Assembly: GCA_024763595.1 (NCBI GenBank)
Contig: JANTFK010000117.1
Location: 1-8,509, forward strand
Reading direction: 5' to 3'
Origin: Bacteroidales bacterium
GTDB taxonomy: Bacteria > Bacteroidota > Bacteroidia > Bacteroidales > GCA-2748055
DNA length: 8,509 nucleotides
The notes under the pieces were generated by a model. It saw only the letters and a program-made list of their open reading frames with translations, did no database searches and was not told the DNA's origin. This document shows positions 1-6,495 of the stretch, piece after piece; position 1 is the first letter of the stretch; each line of letters starts with the position of its first letter. A program made the position numbers and the translations under genes.

Positions 1-845
1 AACCATATGACGTCTTTCCCAAACTGGCCCAGTGTTGCACCGGTTGTCAGTTCAGCTGTCAGGAAAAGGATCAGGTTCTTTCCGGCAATGATCAGCAGGT
101 ATACTGCTCCCTGGATGGTAATGCTCCTGAGATTCTCTTTGCCATAAGCTACAGCGTTGAACATGAGTCCGCCCACAATAGGCAGGATTACAATATTGAT
201 GATGCTGAGCATCATACCCCAGAAGTCAATGGGTACAAACTGTCCGGCCAGCAGTTTCATCAGCGAAGGTGTGATGAGAGGCGCAAGCATGGTGGCTACT
301 GCCGTAAGGGTTACAGAAAGGGCCAGGTTGGCCCTGGCAATGAATGACATGACATTGGAAGCCAGACCACTGGGTGAGGTTCCCACCAGAATGATCCCGG
401 CGGCCACCTCAGGAGGGAACCCGAAAGTAGTGGCAATGGTAAAGCCAATGACCGGCATGATGGTGAACTGACATGCCAGTCCCAGCAAAACACCTTTTGG
501 CATCCTGACCACTCCTGCAAAATCCCGGAAACTCATTTGCGACCCCATGCCAAACATAATGACCTGGAGCAGCGGAACGATGGTGGCTTTTAATTCAAAT
601 GTTCCCCATTTGATGAACAAACCAGGATAAAACATGGAGATGGTTACTGCGGCAAAAATCATAATGGTGTAGGAAAATCCTTTTGAGATGGGGTTTCCCC
701 TTACACCAAAGGCGAGCAAAACAAAGAAAGCGATCAAAAGGGGCCCCAGGAACATGGTTTTCCCGGATAGGTAGGCAAGGATGAAGAGAAGGGCGGCCAA
801 TGCGGCCAGACCCAGCAGGATCCTGAAAATTTTCTGGCGTTTCAT
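1..845 (-). CDS. BASS-family (bile acid:sodium symporter-like) transporter, partial at 3' end
   Basis: An inner-membrane secondary transporter of the bile acid:sodium symporter (SBF/BASS) family; members move organic anions such as bile acids, 2-keto acids or pantoate, usually with sodium. The visible 281 residues are almost entirely hydrophobic, with membrane segments near residues 8-26, 31-48, 57-75, 87-100, 117-140, 147-165, 172-198, 210-230 and 245-263. Family signatures are GMGSQMSFRDF (99-109) and the substrate/sodium-site stretch GTSPSGLASNVMS (155-167), followed by RANLALSVTLTAVATMLAP. The start is the ATG whose complement lies at 843-845; the frame is closed upstream by a stop and no other ATG is available. 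The C-terminal end lies beyond the left edge, so the last helix or two is missing. It is divergent from the enolase-family gene, which suggests, without proof, a shared organic-acid substrate. Family assignment is firm; the substrate is unknown. Confidence 0.88.
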   Translation of the reverse strand, partial: MKRQKIFRILLGLAALAALLFILAYLSGKTMFLGPLLIAFFVLLAFGVRGNPISKGFSYTIMIFAAVTISMFYPGLFIKWGTFELKATIVPLLQVIMFGMGSQMSFRDFAGVVRMPKGVLLGLACQFTIMPVIGFTIATTFGFPPEVAAGIILVGTSPSGLASNVMSFIARANLALSVTLTAVATMLAPLITPSLMKLLAGQFVPIDFWGMMLSIINIVILPIVGGLMFNAVAYGKENLRSITIQGAVYLLIIAGKNLILFLTAELTTGATLGQFGKDVIW

Positions 846-912
846 GCGGATAAAAAAGGGAAGATATGAAGTTATTTAATAATTTGTATGGTTAAATGAA
901 AAGTTTGTGCTT
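846..912. promoter_or_regulatory. divergent intergenic region between transporter and enolase-family gene
   Basis: These 67 bases must carry the 5' signals of both divergent genes. The stretch is A/T-rich. The best promoter-like piece for the rightward gene is TAATTTG at 880-886, one base short of the Bacteroidota -7 consensus TAnnTTTG, and there is no clear TTTG at the expected -33 distance. No strong Shine-Dalgarno sequence is seen before the ATG at 913. The regulatory role is inferred from position only. Confidence 0.3.
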
Positions 913-2286
913 ATGAATACTGACAGAAGTCGCAGGGATTTCCTGAAAAAGGCAGCTCTGGGCGGACTGGGATTGGGAGTGGTTATGCACACTTCCCTGG
1001 AGGAACAGGTTGCTTGTCTGACACAGCGGGTGAACCGCCATTCGGCTCCTTCTGACCTGAAGATCACCGATATGAGGATAGCCCAGGTGGGCAATGTGCC
1101 CATCGTGAAGCTATTTACCAACCAGGATGTATACGGACTTGGCGATGTGCGGGATGGTGCCGATCAAAGGTATGCATTGATGTTGAAAAGCCGTATCCTG
1201 GATGAGAACCCCTGTAATGTGGAGCGACTTTTTAAAATCATCAGGCAATTCGGCGGGCATGGACGCCAGGGAGGTGGTGTTTCAGGTGTTGAGATGGCCT
1301 TGTGGGATCTGACCGGAAAAGTTTATGATGTACCCGTTTATCAGCTGCTTGGTGGTAAATACCGTGACCGGATCCGCATTTATGTGGACACTCCGGCGGT
1401 GAAGGATCCTATTCGTTTTGCCAGGAAGATGAAGGAGCGGGTTGATCAGGGATTTACCATCATGAAAATGGATATCGGGATCAGATTGATTAAGGATATT
1501 CCGGGAACCCTGACCAATATGGAGCCATATGGCGGTATGCAGGGCTGGAACGGGGAATACGGTTCCTATGGAATGACCATGCACCCGTTTACCAGGGTCC
1601 AGATTACCCAAAAAGGAATTGAAGAGATGGTTAAATATACGGCGGCCATGCGGGAGGAGGTTCCCTGGGAGGTGCCGGTAGCCATCGATCACCTGGGACA
1701 TATGGGTCTGAACAGCATGATCAGACTGGGTCGGGCATTCGAACCTTATAACATTGCCTGGCTCGAAGACCTGATTCCCTGGCAGTATGCTGACCAGTGG
1801 AGGGAGCTATCCCGTTCCATCAATGTGCCTACCCTTACAGGTGAGGATATATACCTGAAAGAGGGATTCCGTGAACTGGTCGAAAAGCGTGCCGTGGACA
1901 TGATACATCCTGATCCTGTTTCTGCGGGGGGATACCTGGAAACAAAACGTATTGGCGATTTTGCAGAGGAGCATGGTATTGCCATGGCACTGCATCACGC
2001 CTCCTCTCCCGTATCCTTTATGGGGTGCGTACATGTGGCGGCGGCAACCGGGAACTTCGTTGCACTGGAACATCATTCAGTGGATAATCCCTGGTGGGAG
2101 CAACTGATAACCGGACCGGAAAAACCGCTGGTCAGGAACGGGTATGTGGAGGTGCCCGGCGGACCCGGTGTTGGCGTAGAGCTGAATGAAGAGGCGGTCA
2201 GGGAACATCTCCGCCAGGATGAAGAATTGTTTGCCCCTACAGAGGAATGGAACAAAAGACGCTCGTGGGACAGGCAATGGAGCTAA
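913..2286 (+). CDS. Tat-signal enolase-superfamily enzyme (mandelate racemase/muconate lactonizing type)
   Basis: A 457-residue enolase-superfamily enzyme, probably a sugar-acid or hydroxy-acid dehydratase, racemase or cycloisomerase; the substrate cannot be told. The N-terminus has a twin-arginine motif SRRDFLKK (6-13) and a short apolar stretch to about 25, so Tat export is likely, though no clear AxA cleavage site or lipobox follows. The N-terminal capping domain spans about 49-160 and the barrel follows. Predicted Mg ligands are D259 (in VAIDHLGH), E285 (WLED) and E311 (TGED). H361 (in LHHASSP) pairs with D334 (HPDP) exactly 27 residues earlier, the spacing of the Asp-His dyad in mandelate racemase. 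E386 lies in VALEHH. At the KxK position the sequence reads K185-M-D187, so the second lysine is absent. An insertion rich in Gly, Tyr and Met lies at about 195-230. An in-frame GTG at 907 is possible, but ATG 913 places the Tat motif normally. The divergent transporter may supply the substrate. Confidence 0.87.
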   Translation: MNTDRSRRDFLKKAALGGLGLGVVMHTSLEEQVACLTQRVNRHSAPSDLKITDMRIAQVGNVPIVKLFTNQDVYGLGDVRDGADQRYALMLKSRILDENPCNVERLFKIIRQFGGHGRQGGGVSGVEMALWDLTGKVYDVPVYQLLGGKYRDRIRIYVDTPAVKDPIRFARKMKERVDQGFTIMKMDIGIRLIKDIPGTLTNMEPYGGMQGWNGEYGSYGMTMHPFTRVQITQKGIEEMVKYTAAMREEVPWEVPVAIDHLGHMGLNSMIRLGRAFEPYNIAWLEDLIPWQYADQWRELSRSINVPTLTGEDIYLKEGFRELVEKRAVDMIHPDPVSAGGYLETKRIGDFAEEHGIAMALHHASSPVSFMGCVHVAAATGNFVALEHHSVDNPWWEQLITGPEKPLVRNGYVEVPGGPGVGVELNEEAVREHLRQDEELFAPTEEWNKRRSWDRQWS

Positions 2287-2303
2287 AGCAGCATCATTTT
2301 ATT

Positions 2304-3737
2304 TTAATCCAGTTCCCTGTGCCAGAGTGTAACCTGGATGTTGTGGCTCTCATGCAGATGTCTGGCCAGCCGTTCTGCAAAGTAGACCGACCGGTGCTGT
2401 CCCCCGGTACAACCGAAGCTTACCATCAGGTGGGAGAAATTCCGCTCTTCGTATTTGTCAATTGACATATCCAACAGGGAGAAAGTGTTGCTCAGGAACT
2501 CGGCCACATCGTCCTGCTGATTCAGAAAATCGATCACGGCCTTATCCTTACCAGTCAGGCTTTTGTACATCTCTACTCTGCCGGGGTTGGTAATCACCCG
2601 GCAATCGAAAACATACCCCCCGCCATGTCCGTGGGGATCATTTGGAATACCGTGTTTGTAACTGAAACTGTTGATGGAGACAGTAAGGGTTGATTTCCGG
2701 CCCGCTTTATGCTTGAATCTTTTCAGTTTGGGGGCCGTAAGCAGGGTTTCGTATACCTTCAGCAGGGTTGGGATCTCAATGGGGAACTCCACATGCTGAA
2801 GGATCCATTTAATGTCATTCAGGGCATAAGGAATACTTTGCAGAAAATTGATTTTTTTTTCATAAAATCCCCTGAATCCGTAGGCTCCCATGGCCTGCAT
2901 AATCCGGATCACCACATAGGCGTAATAGGATTCCCGGAACCCTTCCCTGTTCACCGAAGGATAGTTCTTCAGGTTCCCGATATAGTATTCCAGCAGTTCT
3001 TCTCTTACGGCGGGAGGAATATCTGCTTTGGAATCAAACAGCAGGGAGGCCACATCATATTGAAGTGCACCCTTTCTGCCACCCTGGTAATCGATAAAGC
3101 AGGGTTTATTATCCCGCAGCATCACATTACTGGATTGAAAATCCCGGTAGAGAAAGTAATCCGTATCCTGAGCAAGCAGGTATTCAATGAGTGTAATGAA
3201 GTCATTTTCGAGCAACTGTTCATTGAAGGGGATACCTGCCAGTTTGAGAAAATAATATTTGAAATAGCTCAGGTCCCACTGCATACTCTGCCTGTCAAAA
3301 CTGGAACGGGGATAGCAAACCGTATAATCGAGACCTTCCCTGCCGTTGATCTGGAATTTCTGAAGCTCTGAGAGGGCCTTTTTATATACCTCTATCAAAT
3401 CAGGAGGGAAGCTGCCATTGTCGCGCACCTTTAACATGTAATCAAACAGGGTTAAATCACCCAGGTCTTCCTGCAGGTAGGCATTGTTATCCAGATCCAC
3501 CAGGTAAATTTCGGGGACGGCCAGCGCTTTGGAACGGAAATGACGGCTGAAGGCAATAAAAGCCTCATTTTCCTCCCTGTCGAGGTTAATGGCCCCGATT
3601 ACGGTATTTTCTGACCCGGTGATCCGGTAATACTCTCTTGGGGAACCTGAGGCCGGTAACCTGTTGATAGATATGATATTCTCTCCGCTCCACCTGTGAA
3701 ACAGGTCATTCAGCAGTTCTAGTCTGGTCTGGCTCAT
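2304..3737 (-). CDS. AmgK-like sugar kinase fused to RapZ C-terminal domain
   Basis: A 477-residue two-domain cytoplasmic protein. Residues about 1-330 form an aminoglycoside-phosphotransferase/AmgK-type kinase: nucleotide loop ASGSPREYYRI (29-39), catalytic loop YRDFQSSN with D199 and N204 (Tyr replaces the usual His), metal-binding D216 in FIDYQGG, and DVASLLFD (228-235). AmgK phosphorylates the anomeric hydroxyl of N-acetylmuramate or N-acetylglucosamine in cell-wall recycling, so a similar role is plausible. Residues about 348-477 match the C-terminal domain of RapZ (YvcJ): SFSYKHGIP, YVFDCRVITNPGR, LTGKDKAVIDFL and GCTGGQHRSVYFAERLA (442-458). In E. coli that domain senses glucosamine-6-phosphate and binds small RNAs. 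RapZ's own N-terminal P-loop domain is absent, replaced by the kinase; this fusion recurs in Bacteroidota. The usual partner nucleotidyltransferase gene is not in the window. The gene converges on the enolase-family gene with only 17 bases between stops. The domains are clear; the substrate is inferred. Confidence 0.88.
   Translation of the reverse strand: MSQTRLELLNDLFHRWSGENIISINRLPASGSPREYYRITGSENTVIGAINLDREENEAFIAFSRHFRSKALAVPEIYLVDLDNNAYLQEDLGDLTLFDYMLKVRDNGSFPPDLIEVYKKALSELQKFQINGREGLDYTVCYPRSSFDRQSMQWDLSYFKYYFLKLAGIPFNEQLLENDFITLIEYLLAQDTDYFLYRDFQSSNVMLRDNKPCFIDYQGGRKGALQYDVASLLFDSKADIPPAVREELLEYYIGNLKNYPSVNREGFRESYYAYVVIRIMQAMGAYGFRGFYEKKINFLQSIPYALNDIKWILQHVEFPIEIPTLLKVYETLLTAPKLKRFKHKAGRKSTLTVSINSFSYKHGIPNDPHGHGGGYVFDCRVITNPGRVEMYKSLTGKDKAVIDFLNQQDDVAEFLSNTFSLLDMSIDKYEERNFSHLMVSFGCTGGQHRSVYFAERLARHLHESHNIQVTLWHRELD
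2852..2860 (-). other. A9 homopolymer tract inside the kinase-RapZ gene
   Basis: On the coding strand nine consecutive A bases encode the E-K-K-I stretch at residues 293-296, near the end of the kinase domain and before the RapZ-type domain. Loss of one A leads to a TGA after about 12 codons and gain of one A to a TGA after about 14 codons, so slippage would yield a protein of roughly 305 residues lacking the RapZ-type domain. The tract is directly seen; any functional slippage is speculative. Confidence 0.35.
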
Positions 3738-3774
3738 GTCTGCATCCCTCTTCTCGATGTTTTTCGCTGCGATC

Positions 3775-3782
3775 CAAAGGTA
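3775..3782 (-). promoter_or_regulatory. candidate -7 promoter element for the kinase-RapZ gene
   Basis: The reverse strand reads TACCTTTG, an exact match to the Bacteroidota -7 consensus TAnnTTTG, 37 bases upstream of the ATG at 3737. No clear TTTG is present about 19 bases further upstream, so only half of the signal is convincing. An AAGAGGG stretch shortly before the start codon could assist ribosome binding. Confidence 0.42.
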
Positions 3783-3969
3783 TTCATTTCTTTGTTGCAG
3801 TCTCCATCAGCTTTTTAACAGGTTTTCTCATCTCTCTTTTCTTGGTGTTGAAACTGTACAATTCGGTAGAACAAATAGTTCAAAAAGAAGGATTTGCACG
3901 CAAAGCTGCCTCTGTACAAGTTACGCTTTATGCAGAATCATTACAAAAAAATGAAAGCTGTAATAGTTG

Positions 3970-4000
3970 TTTGGCACAAACTGAATGATTTACTATCTTG
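3970..4000 (+). promoter_or_regulatory. candidate promoter for the acyl carrier protein operon
   Basis: TTTG at 3970-3973 and TATCTTG at 3994-4000 are separated by 20 bases, which fits the Bacteroidota layout of TTTG, about 19 bases, then TAnnTTTG, with one base missing in the -7 element. Transcription would begin near 4006, leaving a leader of about 68 bases that is A/T-rich and lacks a Shine-Dalgarno sequence. No other strong candidate is seen closer to the ATG at 4074. Confidence 0.45.
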
Positions 4001-4073
4001 ACCAGCTTAAATTTTACCACAAAACTACTGTACGATTTTAAACTGAATATCAACTTTTAAACAAAGATTACCA

Positions 4074-4313
4074 ATGGAAAAGAGTGAGATTTTATCACGT
4101 GTGAAAGAAGTGGTCGGCCAGGTGCTCTCCATGGATGTTTCTGAGATAACGGATGAGGCAAATTTCATATTTGACCTGGGAGCGGATTCTATGCAGAGTG
4201 TTGAACTGGTTGCAGGATTTGAAGAGGAATTTGACGTTGAACTGGACCAGGATAAAGCCCTTGAGGTACAGACAATTAACGATGCTGCAAATTTCGTAGC
4301 TGAATACGTTTAA
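4074..4313 (+). CDS. acyl carrier protein
   Basis: A small acidic 79-residue acyl carrier protein of the usual four-helix length. S39 in the motif DLGADSMQSVEL is the predicted attachment site for 4'-phosphopantetheine, added by a holo-ACP synthase. The typical fatty-acid-synthesis ACP reads DSLDxVEL here; Met-Gln in place of Leu-Asp suggests a second, specialised carrier protein rather than the main AcpP, and no fab genes flank it. The residues after S39 (GFEEEFDVELDQDKALEVQTINDAANFV) give the expected acidic helices II-IV. The ATG at 4074 is the only reasonable start; no Shine-Dalgarno sequence is seen, as is common in Bacteroidota. It is followed within 12 bases by the ADP-forming acyl-CoA synthetase gene, so the two are very probably co-transcribed and the synthetase may affect the acyl group it carries. 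The family call is firm; the pathway is unknown. Confidence 0.93.
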   Translation: MEKSEILSRVKEVVGQVLSMDVSEITDEANFIFDLGADSMQSVELVAGFEEEFDVELDQDKALEVQTINDAANFVAEYV

Positions 4314-4325
4314 TACCGGGTGGAT

Positions 4326-6470
4326 ATGGATGAATTGCAAAAACTTCGACAGCAAAACATGGAAACGCTCTTCCACCCGAAGTCGGTGGCTGTAGTAGGG
4401 ACCAACAAAGTGAAAGGAACCGTTCCCCACGACATTCTGGACAATATTCTGAAAACAGATTTTGAAGGAGTGGTTTACCCTGTGAGTCCCAGGGAAAAAA
4501 GTATCAAAGGGATCAAAGCTTATAAGTATGTTGTGGATGTCCCTGATGATATCGACCTGGCGATCCTTGTATTTCCCAGTTCAGTGTGTCACATGGCGCT
4601 TGAGCAATGCGGACAAAAAGGCATCAAAGCGGCTATTATTATCTCGGCAGGCTATAAGGAAGTTGGGGAGGCAGGACTGGCACGGGAGAAGCAGCTCATA
4701 GAGATTGCCCGCAAATATAATATGTCATTTATAGGTCCCAATTGCCTGGGTGTTATCAATACGGATTCCCGGATCAATCTGAACGCTTCTTTTGCCCGGG
4801 AGATGCCCGAAACGGGCAACATCGGATTTCTCTCTCAGAGTGGGGCACTCTGTACAGCGGTGCTGGATTATGCCATTGCCAAACACATTGGTTTCTCAAA
4901 ATTTATCAGTTTTGGAAATAAGGCAGATATCAGTGAGATCGACCTGCTTTATTATTTGATGGAGGATGAAGCAACAAAGGTTATTCTCATGTACCTGGAG
5001 GAGGTCTCAGACGGACGGGCTTTGATGCAGGCGGCGAGGGATGTGATCGAAAAAAGCGGGAAGCCTGTGCTGGTTATCAAATCGGGCCGGACCGACGAAG
5101 GAGCTTCTGCAGCTGCCTCTCATACGGGATCCCTGACCGGAAAAGATGAGATTTGTGATGCAGCTTTTGAACAGGCAGGGATCATCCGGTGCAATAATCT
5201 GGAAGAGATGTTTAACAAAGCAATTGCATTTGCATATCAACCTCCTCCTGTGGCAGAAAAGGTAGCCATTATTACCAATGCCGGAGGTCCGGGTGTGCTG
5301 ACCACAGATGCGGCCATTTCAAACGGACTCAGGCTGGCCAGATTTTCAGAGGAGACGACGAAAATACTGAAGAGTGCACTTCCTGCCACGGCCAATATCA
5401 ATAATCCTGTGGATGTGATCGGGGATGCCAGAGCCGATCGTTATACTGCAGCTATCCAGGCTGCCTTTGAGGATGATGATGTGGATGGTGTTTTTGTAAT
5501 CCTGACCCCTCAGTCCATGACGGATATAGATACCATAGCCACGGAGGTCACCAAGATTGCTGAAGGGCAGACCAAGCCTATTTATGCCTCTTTTATGGGA
5601 GCCAGGGATGTGGCTTCAGGGGTCAATATCCTGCAAAAACACAAGATTCCCCATTACACCCTGCCGGAATCCATGTGTATATCATTTCGTACTGTGCATC
5701 ACTTCCATTCCAGCCTGAAGCAAAAGCGTGCCGGGGTGCCCACCATGGACCGCATTCAGGCTGAGCTGGCCAAAGGATTGATGGATAAAGCTTTATCTAA
5801 TGGAAGAGAATATATACCCGAGGTAGAAACCATTGAAATACTGAAAGCTTACGGATTGCCGGCACCGCAGGGAAAACTTGCTACATCTGTGGAGGAGGCA
5901 GTGGAGGTAGCGGAACAGATAGGATATCCGGTAGTGATGAAAGTGGTCTCGGATCAGATCATTCATAAATCAGAGGTCAAAGGTGTGGAGTTAAGCATCA
6001 AATCGGCTGAAGATGTGAAAGCTGCCTATCAGCGGATTCATGAGAATGCAACTGCCAGGATGCCGGAAGCCACCATCAAAGGCATCTATGTAATAAAAAT
6101 GATCTCCGGATCTGAAGAGATCATCCTGGGCATTAAACGGGACCCGTCCTTCGGGCCGGTTCTGATGTTTGGACTGGGAGGGATCTTTGTGGAGGTTTTC
6201 AAGGATGTCAGCTTTGGTGTGGCACCGCTTACACTGGAGGAAGCACACGATATGATTAAGAAGACCCGTGCCTACAAGATCCTGAAAGGAATCAGGGGAC
6301 TGGCTCCGAGGGATATTGATGCCATAGCAGAGGCCCTGCTCAGACTGGGGCAACTGGCTCTGGATTATCCGCAGATCGAGGAGCTGGATATCAATCCCAT
6401 GTTTGTGCTTGATGAGGGTCAGGGTAGTGTCATAGGAGATGCCAGAATGATTTTAAATAAAACTTTATAA
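4326..6470 (+). CDS. ADP-forming acyl-CoA synthetase (acetate--CoA ligase type), fused alpha-beta
   Basis: A 714-residue enzyme of the ADP-forming acyl-CoA synthetase family, which reversibly couples acyl-CoA + ADP + phosphate to acid + CoA + ATP; it can make ATP in fermentation or activate acids. The alpha part holds a CoA-binding Rossmann domain (about 15-135: HPKSVAVVGTNK, PVSPREK, GPNCLGVIN) and succinyl-CoA-ligase-like domains (about 165-460: GFLSQSGA, SFGNKADIS, NAGGPGVLTTDA). H266 in ASHTGSLTG is the predicted phosphohistidine. The C-terminal ATP-grasp beta part (about 490-714) has the second conserved His, H547 in IIHKSEVKGVEL, then GIKRDPSFGPV, FGLGGIFVE and the metal-site motif ELDINP. 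All key residues are present and the length is normal for the fused form. An in-frame GTG at 4320, 6 bases after the ACP stop, is an alternative start; I prefer ATG 4326. Acyl specificity cannot be read. It sits between the ACP gene and nagB in one apparent operon. Confidence 0.92.
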   Translation: MDELQKLRQQNMETLFHPKSVAVVGTNKVKGTVPHDILDNILKTDFEGVVYPVSPREKSIKGIKAYKYVVDVPDDIDLAILVFPSSVCHMALEQCGQKGIKAAIIISAGYKEVGEAGLAREKQLIEIARKYNMSFIGPNCLGVINTDSRINLNASFAREMPETGNIGFLSQSGALCTAVLDYAIAKHIGFSKFISFGNKADISEIDLLYYLMEDEATKVILMYLEEVSDGRALMQAARDVIEKSGKPVLVIKSGRTDEGASAAASHTGSLTGKDEICDAAFEQAGIIRCNNLEEMFNKAIAFAYQPPPVAEKVAIITNAGGPGVLTTDAAISNGLRLARFSEETTKILKSALPATANINNPVDVIGDARADRYTAAIQAAFEDDDVDGVFVILTPQSMTDIDTIATEVTKIAEGQTKPIYASFMGARDVASGVNILQKHKIPHYTLPESMCISFRTVHHFHSSLKQKRAGVPTMDRIQAELAKGLMDKALSNGREYIPEVETIEILKAYGLPAPQGKLATSVEEAVEVAEQIGYPVVMKVVSDQIIHKSEVKGVELSIKSAEDVKAAYQRIHENATARMPEATIKGIYVIKMISGSEEIILGIKRDPSFGPVLMFGLGGIFVEVFKDVSFGVAPLTLEEAHDMIKKTRAYKILKGIRGLAPRDIDAIAEALLRLGQLALDYPQIEELDINPMFVLDEGQGSVIGDARMILNKTL

Positions 6471-6495
6471 AACAACATTAAACAAAATTTAAGTT

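Larger units (their letters stand above)
3738..4073. other. 336-base divergent intergenic region with no supported gene
   Basis: This gap separates the leftward kinase-RapZ gene from the rightward acyl carrier protein operon and should hold both promoters. One promoter candidate points each way. Between them I see only short symmetric elements: GAAC-5 bases-GTTC at 3869-3881, and TTTGC-AC-GCAAA at 3893-3904, the latter a possible weak operator. The rightward frame from 3736 to 3954 has no recognisable domain and starts inside the divergent gene's first codons, so I do not call it. No tRNA-like fold or strong terminator is evident. Confidence 0.6.

Noticed and set aside
907..912. GTG start two codons upstream for the enolase-family gene.
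   Set aside because: ATG at 913 gives a normal Tat signal length, and there is no ribosome-binding evidence favouring GTG.
2287..2303. Possible bidirectional terminator between the convergent enolase-family and kinase-RapZ genes.
   Set aside because: The 17-base gap and its flanks are A/T-rich but form no convincing GC-rich stem.
2709..3371. A 220-codon open frame on the + strand, antisense to the kinase-RapZ gene.
   Set aside because: It lies wholly inside a well-supported gene on the other strand, and its translation shows no recognisable domain; it is a coding shadow.
3869..3881. GAAC-5 bases-GTTC small hairpin, and a GGTAGAAC-like piece recalling a tRNA D arm.
   Set aside because: The stem is only 4 bp, and no acceptor, anticodon or T arm can be assembled around it.
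3736..3954. A 72-codon + strand frame in the divergent gap, rich in Cys, Ser and Phe.
   Set aside because: Its ATG overlaps the start of the opposite gene, the codon pattern looks like non-coding A/T-rich sequence, and no family is recognisable.
3972..3990. TTGGCACAAA resembles the -24 half of a sigma-54 promoter.
   Set aside because: No GC/TTGC element follows at the required -12 spacing; the same place fits the Bacteroidota TTTG element better.
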